Origin: Streptomyces sp. NRRL F-6492
GTDB lineage: Bacteria > Actinomycetota > Actinomycetes > Streptomycetales > Streptomycetaceae
Assembly (NCBI RefSeq): GCF_001280125.1
Contig: NZ_LGEG01000149.1
Span: 83,440-147,439 of the forward strand
Length of the DNA stretch: 64,000 nt
Direction of reading: 5' to 3'
Below the pieces are notes generated by a model. It ran no database searches and was not told where the DNA came from. It saw only the letters and a list, made by a program, of their open reading frames with translations. Both the position numbers and the translations under genes were made by a program. This document shows positions 7,566 to 14,881 of this stretch, in pieces (within the stretch, counting starts at the first letter, position 1; each line of letters begins with the position of its first letter).

Positions 7566-8962
7566 ACCGCCTCCTGCAGCGGATGGTCATGGCGGCGGCC
7601 GAGGGCGGAGAGCGCCGCGCCCGCGGCGCTGAAACCACTGCGGACGGCCCCCTCCATGGTCGCGGGCCAGCCGGTGGCGGTCCAGGCTCCGGCCAGGTGG
7701 AGGCCCGGTGCCCGGGTGCGGGCGCCGGGGCGGAGCCGGCCGGTGCCCGGGGCGGGGTCGAACGTCGCCGTCCGCTCCCTGGTGACGAAGAAGTCGCGCA
7801 CCCCGGCGCCGCGGGCGGCGGGCAGCAGCCGCTCCAGCTCCGGGAGGTAGCGCTCGCGCAGGACGGCGACGGGTTCGTCGATGTCGTCCTGGGCGGCGGA
7901 CTGGGAGACGGCGAGGTACTGGCCGCCGCCCTTGAGGCCGGAGGCGTCGGTGCGGTCGAAGACCCACTGCACCGGGGAGCCGAGGGCGGTGAAGAAGGGC
8001 CGCTTCAGCACCTTGCGGTCGTAGACGACGTGCAGGTTGAGGATGGGGGCGGTGCCGATGTCGAGGAGCCGGTCGGGGTCGTCGAGGGCGCCCTCGGGCA
8101 GCAGGGCGTGGGTCTCGTGCTGCGGTACGGCGAGGACGACGGCGTCGGCGTCGAGCGTCTCGCCGGGCACCTCCACGGCCCAGCGGCCGTCGTCGGTGCG
8201 GGAGATCCGCTCGGCCCTGGCGCGCAGTGCGGTGCGCACCCCGGCGGCGGCGAGGGCCTTTCCGGCCAGGGTGTCGTGGAGGTCGCCGAGCGGGACGCGG
8301 GCCCAGCCGATGTCGGCGGCGCCGGGCTCGGAGAGGAGGCCGGTCTTGAAGACCATGGCGGCCAGGCCCATGGAGGCGTGCGGGGCGGTGGCGTTGAGGG
8401 TGGCGACGCCGACGAGGTCCCACAGGGCCTCCACCGCGCGCGGGGACTGTCCGTGGCGGCCGAGCCAGGTGGCGAAGTCGATGCCGTCGAGGGCCGGGTC
8501 GGCGGGGTCGAGCCGGCTCAGGGCGAGCGCGGCCCGGCCGACGCCCACGCGCTCGACGGCGCTGAGGTGGGGGTAGGTCGCCAGGCTCCGGGCGAGGTGG
8601 AACGGGACGGGCAGGTCGTCGCGGCGGATCCGGCCGAGCCGGGGGCCGCGGCGGTGGCCGACGTCGAGGACGGGCACGTCGAGGCGGTCCTGGACGGGGG
8701 CGAGGTGGGCGCCGTCGATCCGGTCGAGGAACCAGCGGTAGGCGGTGCAGCAGCGCAGGTAGACGTGCTGGCCGTTGTCGACGGTCAGCTCGCCGCGGCG
8801 GAAGGAGAAGGCGAGGCCGCCGAGCCGGGGCCGGCCTTCGAGGAGGGTGACGCGGAGGCCCGCGTCGGCGAGCCGGAGCGCGGCGGTGGTCCCGGCGAGC
8901 CCGCCGCCGACGACGACGGCGTGCGGCCGCCGGGCGTCCCGCCCGGTTGCGTCCTGGGTCAC
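7562..8962 (-). CDS. hpnE: Hydroxysqualene dehydroxylase HpnE (FAD-dependent amine oxidase fold)
   Basis: The 466-aa product begins with a Rossmann FAD motif (VVVGGGLAGTTAALRLADAG) followed by LLEGRPRLGGLAFSF, as in phytoene-desaturase-like enzymes. Near the C-terminus is the second FAD contact, LHLAGAWTATGWPATMEGAV. HpnE reduces hydroxysqualene to squalene. I place the start at the GTG at 8962 rather than the upstream ATG at 9025: the GTG has a GGAGG four bases upstream and overlaps the stop of the preceding 108-aa ORF as GTGA. It sits between that ORF and the polyprenyl synthase and belongs to the hpnC-hpnD-hpnE squalene route. Confidence 0.92.
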   Translation of the reverse strand: MTQDATGRDARRPHAVVVGGGLAGTTAALRLADAGLRVTLLEGRPRLGGLAFSFRRGELTVDNGQHVYLRCCTAYRWFLDRIDGAHLAPVQDRLDVPVLDVGHRRGPRLGRIRRDDLPVPFHLARSLATYPHLSAVERVGVGRAALALSRLDPADPALDGIDFATWLGRHGQSPRAVEALWDLVGVATLNATAPHASMGLAAMVFKTGLLSEPGAADIGWARVPLGDLHDTLAGKALAAAGVRTALRARAERISRTDDGRWAVEVPGETLDADAVVLAVPQHETHALLPEGALDDPDRLLDIGTAPILNLHVVYDRKVLKRPFFTALGSPVQWVFDRTDASGLKGGGQYLAVSQSAAQDDIDEPVAVLRERYLPELERLLPAARGAGVRDFFVTRERTATFDPAPGTGRLRPGARTRAPGLHLAGAWTATGWPATMEGAVRSGFSAAGAALSALGRRHDHPLQEAV

Positions 8963-9285
8963 GCGGCCTCCGATCGGTCGGTCGTGCCCGGTCCCGTCGC
9001 GGACGGTTCCGGCGGTTTCGGACACGGGCCGTGCACGACGGCCGTGGTCAGGGACGCCGGAACGGCGCCGGGGGTTGCGGCGGGGGCGGCGGCCGTACGG
9101 GGACGGGTGCCGGACCCGTGGGCCGCCGCACGGGCGGGGGCTACGGCCGTACGGGAGCCGGCGCCGGACCCGTGAACCGCCGCGCGGGCGGGGGCCGCGG
9201 TCCCGGTGGCCGCCCGGAGGACGGTGCCGGGTCCGTGGGTCGCCGTACCGGGCGCGGCCGGAAGGGTCGGCGCGTACGGGGTCAT
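8959..9285 (-). CDS. 108-aa Ala/Thr/Pro-rich repetitive protein coupled between hpnD and hpnE
   Basis: This ORF exactly bridges hpnD and hpnE. Its ATG overlaps the hpnD stop (ATGA), its stop overlaps the hpnE start (GTGA), and a perfect AGGAGG lies 8 nt upstream of its ATG. The protein has no recognised domain. Its middle consists of three degenerate repeats of about 18 residues of the type AxHGSGxxxRTAxAPARA, encoded by a DNA repeat of about 54 bp. There is one Cys near the C-terminus and no membrane segment. I recall a small unnamed ORF at this position in other Streptomyces hopanoid clusters. The arrangement argues for real translation; the role may be only to keep ribosomes loading onto hpnE. 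Confidence 0.65.
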   Translation of the reverse strand: MTPYAPTLPAAPGTATHGPGTVLRAATGTAAPARAAVHGSGAGSRTAVAPARAAAHGSGTRPRTAAAPAATPGAVPASLTTAVVHGPCPKPPEPSATGPGTTDRSEAA

Positions 9286-10232
9286 CGGGTGCGCCTCCTG
9301 ACGTCGCGCCGGGCGATGTGGCGGGTGTCGAGGCCGGAGAGGCCGCGGACCGCGACGTACGCCTTCTCGCGGCCCGGCAGCGAGACGCGGCCGCGCAGGA
9401 CCGCCTCCGGGTCGCGCTCGATCCGGTCGAGCAGGCGCCGGTAGATGCCGGCCATGGCGGCGACGCAGGCGCCGCTGCGCCGGTCGAGCATGGGCAGGAG
9501 CCGGTAGCCCTCGGCGAACAGGGCGCGGGCGCGCCGCACTTCGAAGTGGACGAGCCCGGCGAAGTCGGAGCCCTCGGGCAGGGGCCCGCCGAAGCCGTCC
9601 CCGCAGCCGAACTTGGCGAGGTCGTCGGCGGGCAGGTAGGTGCGCCCGTTCTCCGCGTCCTCGCGCACGTCCCTGAGGATGTTGGTGAGTTGGAGCGCGA
9701 GCCCCAGGGTGTCGGCGTACTCGGGGGCGCGGTCGGCGCCGTGGGCGCCCGGCTGGGTGCCGAAGACGCCGAGGGAGAGGCGGCCGATGGCGCCGGCGAC
9801 GCAGCGGCAGTAGACCTTGAGGTCGTCCCAGGTCTCGTAGGTGGCGCCGTGGACGTCCATGAGGACGCCGTCGATGAGTTCGTCGAGGCCGTCGAGCGGG
9901 ATCGGGAAGCGCCGGGCGGAGTCGGCGAGGGCGACGGCGACCGGGTCGGTGTCGTCCTCGCCGACCTCGTCGGAGCGGATCCGGTCGAGCAGGTCCCGGG
10001 TGGCCTCCAGGCGCTCCCGCTTGGCCCCGGGCGCGAGCGTGCCGTCGCCGATGTCGTCGACGCGCCGCGAGAGGGCGTACAGGGCGGACATCGCCTGGCG
10101 CTTCTCGGCCGGCAGCAGCCGGATGCCGTAGGCGAAGTTGCGGGCCTGCTGCCCGGTGACCGCCTCGCAGTAGCTGTAGGCGGCCTGTACCGGCGCGGAC
10201 GGCTGGTGCTGTCCCTCCACGGTCACGGTCAC
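9282..10232 (-). CDS. hpnD: Presqualene diphosphate synthase HpnD
   Basis: The product is 316 aa, of the squalene/phytoene synthase family. The two Asp-rich motifs are LSRRVDDIGDG (about residues 55-65) and NILRDVREDAENGRTYLP (about residues 189-206). GLALQLTNILRDV marks the HpnD type. The enzyme condenses two farnesyl diphosphates to presqualene diphosphate. The start is the GTG at 10232, which overlaps the hpnC stop as GTGA. Orthologues I know begin close to this point. The gene is followed directly by the coupled 108-aa ORF. Confidence 0.93.
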   Translation of the reverse strand: MTVTVEGQHQPSAPVQAAYSYCEAVTGQQARNFAYGIRLLPAEKRQAMSALYALSRRVDDIGDGTLAPGAKRERLEATRDLLDRIRSDEVGEDDTDPVAVALADSARRFPIPLDGLDELIDGVLMDVHGATYETWDDLKVYCRCVAGAIGRLSLGVFGTQPGAHGADRAPEYADTLGLALQLTNILRDVREDAENGRTYLPADDLAKFGCGDGFGGPLPEGSDFAGLVHFEVRRARALFAEGYRLLPMLDRRSGACVAAMAGIYRRLLDRIERDPEAVLRGRVSLPGREKAYVAVRGLSGLDTRHIARRDVRRRTR

Positions 10233-11140
10233 CCCTCTCTCCGCGCCCGGAGCAGGACCGCTCCCGCCCGGCGCATCAGGCTCGGCTTGGTGGGCCCGGG
10301 CGGGCCGGTCAGTACGTCGAATCCCGCGTCGGTGATCGCGTCGAGGGCCGCGAGTCCTCCGGCGGTGAATCCGGCGAGGAGGAGGCGGAGGCGGCCGTGG
10401 ACGCTGCCGACGAGGGGGGTGCCCGCGTGGAGCAGCGCCCGGGCCCGCTCGGCCTCGAAGGCGATCAGGGCGCGGACGGAGGCTCCGGCGGTGGGCCGGG
10501 CGAGGTCGTCCTCGGTGACGTGGAACCGCTTGAGGTCCTCGGCGGGCAGGTAGATCCGGTCGCGGCCGAGGTCCTCGGCGACGTCCTGGAGGTGCTCGAC
10601 GATCTGGAGGGCGGTGCAGATCCCGTCGGAGAGCCGGATCCGCTCGGGGGTCTCGGTGCCGGTGATGCCGAGGACGAGGCGCCCGACGGGGTTGGCGGAG
10701 AGCGCGCAGTACGCGAGGAGGTCGTCGTACGTCTCGTAGCGGCCGACCAGCTGGTCCTGGCGGTTGGCGGCGATCAGGTCGAGGAAGGGCTCGGGGGTGA
10801 GTCCGCACCGCTCGACGGTCGGCCGGAGGGCGCGCAGCAGGGGGTGGCGCGGGGTGGAGCCGAAGACGCGGTGGAGGTCGGCCTCGAAGGCGTCGAGGAG
10901 GACGAGCCGGTCGTCGGCCTCCCCGGGGGCGACGCCGAGGTGGCGGGCGTCGGCGCCGCCGGGGGCGAGGTCGCCGTCGCCGATGTCGTCGACGAGCCGG
11001 GCGTAGCCGTAGACGGCCATGAGGTCGTCGCGCCAGGCGCGGGGCAGGAAGAAGGGGGCGACGGGGAAGTTCTCGTCCGCCGCCTTGCCGAGTGTGGCAC
11101 GCGAGGTGGCGCCGGGGCGCGCCTGCCGGGGGTCCGTCAC
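10229..11140 (-). CDS. hpnC: Hydroxysqualene synthase HpnC
   Basis: The product is 303 aa, also of the squalene/phytoene synthase family. It has ARLVDDIGDG and QIVEHLQDVAEDLGRDRIYL; EHLQDVAED in place of the NILRDV of HpnD is the hallmark of HpnC. It converts presqualene diphosphate to hydroxysqualene, the HpnE substrate. The GTG start at 11140 has no evident ribosome-binding site, but overlaps the stop of a 20-codon upstream ORF (GTGA), so translation probably depends on re-initiation. It is the first enzyme gene of the hopanoid operon. Confidence 0.93.
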   Translation of the reverse strand: MTDPRQARPGATSRATLGKAADENFPVAPFFLPRAWRDDLMAVYGYARLVDDIGDGDLAPGGADARHLGVAPGEADDRLVLLDAFEADLHRVFGSTPRHPLLRALRPTVERCGLTPEPFLDLIAANRQDQLVGRYETYDDLLAYCALSANPVGRLVLGITGTETPERIRLSDGICTALQIVEHLQDVAEDLGRDRIYLPAEDLKRFHVTEDDLARPTAGASVRALIAFEAERARALLHAGTPLVGSVHGRLRLLLAGFTAGGLAALDAITDAGFDVLTGPPGPTKPSLMRRAGAVLLRARREG

Positions 11141-11199
11141 CGGTCGCTGCCCGGCGGAGGGACGGCGACACCCTCGTGGAGCTGGAGATTCTGCGTCAT
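11137..11199 (-). CDS. 20-aa leader ORF overlapping the hpnC start
   Basis: ATG at 11199, 20 sense codons, and a TGA that overlaps the hpnC GTG by three bases (GTGA). The deduced peptide is MTQNLQLHEGVAVPPPGSDR. A GGGAG lies 11 nt upstream, a little far but usable. hpnC itself lacks a visible ribosome-binding site, so this short ORF probably delivers ribosomes to hpnC. The peptide has no run of one amino acid that would suggest classical attenuation. It is too short to judge by codon use. Confidence 0.5.
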   Translation of the reverse strand: MTQNLQLHEGVAVPPPGSDR

Positions 11200-11453
11200 G
11201 GCCGTCACGTCTCCCGTTCTACACTGCTGACCCAATCCATCCTATTTCGGACACGCCGCCGACCCCTGCCCGTAGGGCCGCCGCTCTGAGGCCCGATGGC
11301 CGTGGGGTATCGCCCTACTTGCCGCGAAACAGACCGGTCCAGCTTACGTTGTACGACGACCGTCGCCATTCCGGGGTGGCGCGCACCAGGAACTTCGTCC
11401 GCGCGAGACATCAACGCGCTTGTGGATCAAGGGAGTTCGGAGCGGACGGAAAT
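11200..11453 (-). promoter_or_regulatory. Hopanoid operon promoter region (intergenic)
   Basis: This 254-bp gap between the TetR gene and the hopanoid leader ORF has the lowest G+C of the left arm of the window, especially 11205-11260. It must hold the promoter of the hopanoid operon if the TetR transcript ends before it. I could not assign a convincing -35/-10 pair. A GTCT-N15-GGGCGAT string on the minus strand, at about 11330-11305, loosely resembles a stress (SigB-type) promoter, but two positions mismatch. A 69-codon minus-strand frame at 11205-11414 lacks coding character. Confidence 0.4.
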
Positions 11454-12110
11454 TCAGGGAGCGCGTGTCCCGGTGACGACCATGGCGAGGGTGGACTCGA
11501 CGACGGCGTTCCTGCGCTGCGCGGGAAGGCGGCGAAGAGGCCCTTCGAGCAGCAGAAGTGACAGTCCGTGCACGGCCGACCATGCCGCGACACCGGCGGC
11601 GGGCCGGACGGTCCGCCGCGGCGCGCCGCTCCGGGCGAGGGCGTCGAGGGCGTCGAGGGCCTCGCCGAGCAGGGTGAAGGCGCGGACCTCGGGCTCGTGC
11701 GGCTGCCGCTCCGGCGCCGGGACGGCCGTCCCGGCCGGGCGGGGCAGGCAGAACGCGGCCCGGTAGAGCCCCGGCTGCTCCACGGCGAAGCCGACGTACC
11801 CCCGGCAGAGGGCGGAGAGCCGGCGCTCGGCCGCGAGGACGGGGTCGTCGGCGCCGGGCTCGCGGGCGGCGGCGCGCTCCATGGAGTCGGCGAGCATCCG
11901 CTGGGCGTGGACCCTGACCGTGCGGAGGAGTTCGCCCCGGCCGTCGAAGTGGCGGTAGGCGGCGGTGGGCGAGACGCCGACCCGGCGGGCCGCCTCGCGC
12001 AGCACGACCCGTTCGGGGCCGCCCTCGGTGGCGAGGCCGACGGCCGCGCAGATCAGCGCGTTCCGCAGATCGCCGTGGTGGTAGGTCTTTCCCCCCGAGA
12101 TCGCTGCCAT
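11454..12110 (-). CDS. TetR family regulator with WHG-type C-terminal domain
   Basis: The product is 218 aa. The N-terminal HTH (about residues 13-60) shows LREAARRVGVSPTAAYRHFDGRGELL. The C-terminal half contains AAWSAVHGLSLLLLEGPL, the WHG-type ligand domain of TetR_C_33 regulators. The ATG at 12110 begins MAAISGGKTYHHGDLR, a common start for this subfamily. It is transcribed toward the hopanoid operon with 254 bp between, so control of hpnC is possible but unproven. The other neighbour is the envelope cluster, separated by a strong hairpin. The ligand is unknown. Confidence 0.88.
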   Translation of the reverse strand: MAAISGGKTYHHGDLRNALICAAVGLATEGGPERVVLREAARRVGVSPTAAYRHFDGRGELLRTVRVHAQRMLADSMERAAAREPGADDPVLAAERRLSALCRGYVGFAVEQPGLYRAAFCLPRPAGTAVPAPERQPHEPEVRAFTLLGEALDALDALARSGAPRRTVRPAAGVAAWSAVHGLSLLLLEGPLRRLPAQRRNAVVESTLAMVVTGTRAP

Positions 12111-12179
12111 GGGCTCATCCTGCCCGATGTTGACCGCATGAACATTCCGGGCGGGCGCGGAGCCCGGCGGAAACGGAGA

Positions 12180-12212
12180 CCGCCCCCGCCGCAGGAGCTG
12201 CGACGGGGGCGG
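12180..12212 (-). terminator. Hairpin downstream of the envelope-polymer cluster
   Basis: Inverted repeat with 15-bp arms (12180-12194 and 12198-12212) and a GAG loop; one internal mismatch. The arm reads CCGCCCCCGCCGCAG. It lies 18 bp past the stop of the ABC ATPase gene and before the TetR gene. There is no U-tract, as is common in Streptomyces. Confidence 0.75.
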
Positions 12213-12230
12213 GACCTCTGACGGGGGCGC

Positions 12231-13016
12231 TCAGCGGGCGGTCTCCCGCTCGTACGCCTTGAGGACCTCGTCCGTGGGGCCGTCCATGAGGAGCTGGCCC
12301 TTCTCCAGCCAGAGCACCCGGTCGCAGGTGTCCCGGATGGACTTGTTGCTGTGGCTGACCAGGAAGACCGTGCCGGCCTCCTTGCGCAGCTCGCGGATGC
12401 GCTCCTCGGAGCGGATCTGGAACTTGCGGTCGCCGGTGGCGAGGGCCTCGTCGATGAGGAGGACGTCGTGGTTCTTGGCGGCCGCGATGGCGAAGCGGAG
12501 CCGGGCGCCCATGCCGGAGGAGTACGTGCGCATGGGCAGGCTGATGAAGTCGCCCTTCTCGTTGATCCCGGAGAAGTCGACGATGCCCTCGTAGCGGGAG
12601 CGGACCTCCTCGCGGCTCATGCCCATGGCGAGGCCGCCGAGGATCACGTTGCGCTCGCCGGTGAGGTCGTTCATCAGGGCCGCGTTGACGCCGAGGAGCG
12701 AGGGCTGGCCGTCGGTGTAGACCTTGCCGCTCTCGGTGGGGAGCAGGCCGGCGATGGCGCGCAGCAGCGTGGACTTGCCGGAGCCGTTGGAGCCGATGAG
12801 GCCGATGGCCTCGCCCCGGTAGGCGGTGAAGGTGACGCCGCGGACCGCGTGGACCTTGCGGACGCCCCGGGTGACCTCGGCCTTGCCGCGGCCGACGATC
12901 CGGCTGAGCGCCGCCGTGGCGCTGCCCTTGCCCCCGCCGCCGGCGTTGACCCGGTAGACGATGTGGACCTCGTCGCAGATGACGGTGGGAACGTTGGACC
13001 GGTTCGTGTCAGCCAC
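12231..13016 (-). CDS. ABC transporter ATPase, TagH/Wzt-like polysaccharide export
   Basis: The product is 261 aa. Walker A is GSNGSGKST (residues 75-83), the signature is YSSGM (165-169) and Walker B is VLLIDE (185-190). The long N-terminal lead before the ATPase core, the SSGM signature and EALATGD after Walker B are typical of teichoic-acid and O-antigen exporters (TagH, Wzt). It lacks the C-terminal carbohydrate-binding domain of Wzt. The gene overlaps the permease gene by 8 bp and is the last gene of the cluster. It should energise export of a lipid-linked polymer or glycolipid through the adjacent permease. Confidence 0.9.
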   Translation of the reverse strand: MADTNRSNVPTVICDEVHIVYRVNAGGGGKGSATAALSRIVGRGKAEVTRGVRKVHAVRGVTFTAYRGEAIGLIGSNGSGKSTLLRAIAGLLPTESGKVYTDGQPSLLGVNAALMNDLTGERNVILGGLAMGMSREEVRSRYEGIVDFSGINEKGDFISLPMRTYSSGMGARLRFAIAAAKNHDVLLIDEALATGDRKFQIRSEERIRELRKEAGTVFLVSHSNKSIRDTCDRVLWLEKGQLLMDGPTDEVLKAYERETAR

Positions 13017-13938
13017 GGCCGTACCTCTCCTCGGCCTTCCAGAAGTAGACGAAGCCGCCGATGCCGAAGACCAGGGCCCAGCCGAGGGCGGTCATCCAGA
13101 CGTGGGACGGCAGGTTCTCCGCGCCGTAGCCCTCGATGAGGGAGAAGCGGATCAGGTCCATGTAGACGGCCGCCGGGTTGTACATGAGGACGTCGGCGAT
13201 CCAGGCGGGCTTGTCGGAGAGCATCGCGGGGATCGAGAACATCACGCCGGAGGCGTACATCCAGGTGCGCATGACGAACGGCATGAGCTGGGCGAGGTCG
13301 GGCGTCTTGGAGCCCATCCTGGCCATGATCATGGCCAGGCCGACGTTGAAGACGAACTGCAGGAACAGCGCCGGGAGCAGCAGCAGCCAGCGGAGCGAGG
13401 GGTAGCTGCCGAAGGCGATCGCGATCGCCACGAGCACGATCATCGAGTACAGCAGCTGCTGGAGCTGCTGGAGGGAGAAGGAGATCGGGAGCGTGGCGCG
13501 CGGGAAGTGCAGGGCCCGGACGAGGCCCAGGTTGCCCGAGATCGCCCGGACGCCGGCCATCACCGAGCTCTGGGTGAAGGTGAACACGAAGATGCCGGTG
13601 ACCAGGAACGGGATGTAGACGTCCTCGGACAGTCCCTTTCCGGCGCCCAGGATCAGCCCGAAGATCAGGTAGTAGACCAGGGCGTTCAGGAGGGGGGTCG
13701 CCACCTGCCACACCTGGCCCAGCTTCGCCTGGCTGTACTGGGCGGTCAGCTTGGCGGAGGAGAAGGCCAGGATGAAGTGGCGGCGGCTCCACAGCTCCCG
13801 GACGTACTCGAACAGCCCGGGCCGGGCGCCGCTGACCGAGAGGCCGTACTTCGCGGCCAGGTCGGCCGGAGCCAGGCCCTCGTCGACGGACGGGGGCGCG
13901 CTCGTCGCGACCGCCCCGCCCTGGTGTGTGTCACTCAC
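13009..13938 (-). CDS. ABC-2 type permease, TagG/Wzm-like
   Basis: The product is 309 aa with an N-terminal cytoplasmic stretch of about 70 residues, then six hydrophobic segments. ELWSRRHFILAFSSAKLTAQYSQAKLGQVWQ ahead of the first helix is the usual amphipathic entry of polysaccharide ABC-2 permeases. The positive-rich tail ends KAEERYGRG. It pairs with the overlapping ATPase gene. Substrate specificity cannot be read, but the neighbouring glycosyltransferase and CDP-alcohol transferases point to a cell-envelope polymer or glycolipid rather than a drug. Confidence 0.9.
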   Translation of the reverse strand: MSDTHQGGAVATSAPPSVDEGLAPADLAAKYGLSVSGARPGLFEYVRELWSRRHFILAFSSAKLTAQYSQAKLGQVWQVATPLLNALVYYLIFGLILGAGKGLSEDVYIPFLVTGIFVFTFTQSSVMAGVRAISGNLGLVRALHFPRATLPISFSLQQLQQLLYSMIVLVAIAIAFGSYPSLRWLLLLPALFLQFVFNVGLAMIMARMGSKTPDLAQLMPFVMRTWMYASGVMFSIPAMLSDKPAWIADVLMYNPAAVYMDLIRFSLIEGYGAENLPSHVWMTALGWALVFGIGGFVYFWKAEERYGRG

Positions 13939-13988
13939 AAGTCGAAACTTTCGTGTTCAAGATGCGCGGCACGTCGGGTACCACGATG

Positions 13989-14873
13989 TCAGACGACCGG
14001 GGGGCGACCCAGCCGGGTCAGCCGCCACACCGTACGCCACCTCATGGGGCGGCGCGGTCCGCAGGGGGTGGTCCAGCCCGCCCGGAATCCGCCGCACCAC
14101 GCCTTCAGCGCGGGGAGCGAGGGCCGCCGGGCCAGGGTGAGCAGCAGCCAGACGCCGAGGTAGACCGGCACCAGGGGTGCGGGCAGATTGCGACGGGCCA
14201 GCCACACCCGGTTGCGAGCCACGTTGAAGTGGTAGGAGGCGTGCCGGGAGGGTGCTGTCGTGGGGTGCAGCAGCACCATGTCCGAACGGTAGTCGATCAT
14301 CCATTCGGCGTCGAGCGCGCGCCAGGCGAGGTCGGTCTCCTCGTGCGCGTAGAAGAACTCGTCCGGCAGGCCGCCGACTTCGGCGAAGACCTTGGTGCGG
14401 ACGGCGTTGGCGCCGCCGAGGAAGGTGGTCACCCGCGAGGAGCGCATCGGGTCGGCGGCGCGCAGCCGCGGCACGTGCCGGCGCTGGGTGGCGCCGGTCT
14501 CCGGGTCGGCGATGCGGAAGCTGATGATGCCGAGGCGCGGGTCGGCGGTGAAGGCCTGGCGGACCAGCTCGGCTGTGTCGGTGTGGGCGAGCAGGCCGTC
14601 GTCGTCGAGGAAGAGCAGGACGTCGACGTCGGTGCCGCCGGGGCCGAAGGCCTCGATGCCGACGTTCCGGCCGGCGGGGATGCCGACGTTCTCGGGCAGG
14701 TCGACGGTGCGGACCCCGTCGGGCACCCCGGTGACCGGGGTGCCCTGGCCGACGACGACGACCTCGACCGGGTCGCCCTCCTGCGCGGCGACCGAGTCGA
14801 GCAGCGCGCGCAGGTCGTCGGGGCGGTTGCCCATCGTGATGACGACGGCGCCCACCTTGAGCGGCGTACTCAC
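13989..14873 (-). CDS. Family 2 glycosyltransferase (rhamnosyltransferase-like)
   Basis: The product is 294 aa with a GT-A fold. It opens VGAVVITMGNRPDDLRALLDSV, has NVGIPAGRNVGIEAFG and the metal-binding DVLLFLDDDGLL, and then FFYAHEETDLAWRA, the ED-type catalytic acid region. The last 80 residues are hydrophobic and basic (YLGVWLLLTLARR), consistent with membrane attachment. The GTG start at 14873 follows the CDP-alcohol transferase stop by 8 bp. It is followed by the permease 50 bp downstream. It likely adds a sugar to a lipid- or phosphate-linked acceptor; donor and acceptor are unknown. Confidence 0.88.
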   Translation of the reverse strand: MSTPLKVGAVVITMGNRPDDLRALLDSVAAQEGDPVEVVVVGQGTPVTGVPDGVRTVDLPENVGIPAGRNVGIEAFGPGGTDVDVLLFLDDDGLLAHTDTAELVRQAFTADPRLGIISFRIADPETGATQRRHVPRLRAADPMRSSRVTTFLGGANAVRTKVFAEVGGLPDEFFYAHEETDLAWRALDAEWMIDYRSDMVLLHPTTAPSRHASYHFNVARNRVWLARRNLPAPLVPVYLGVWLLLTLARRPSLPALKAWCGGFRAGWTTPCGPRRPMRWRTVWRLTRLGRPPVV

Positions 14874-14881
14874 GGCCGGCC

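Noticed and set aside
8963..9025. Longer HpnE beginning at the ATG at 9025
   Set aside because: The extension lacks a ribosome-binding site and conserved sequence, whereas the GTG at 8962 overlaps the previous stop and has GGAGG.
11305..11330. SigB-type promoter for the hopanoid operon
   Set aside because: GTCT-N15-GGGCGAT differs from the consensus GGGTAC/T at key positions; kept only as a remark.
11205..11414. 69-codon minus-strand ORF upstream of the hopanoid leader
   Set aside because: No domain, no ribosome-binding site and weak third-position bias; it covers the likely promoter region.
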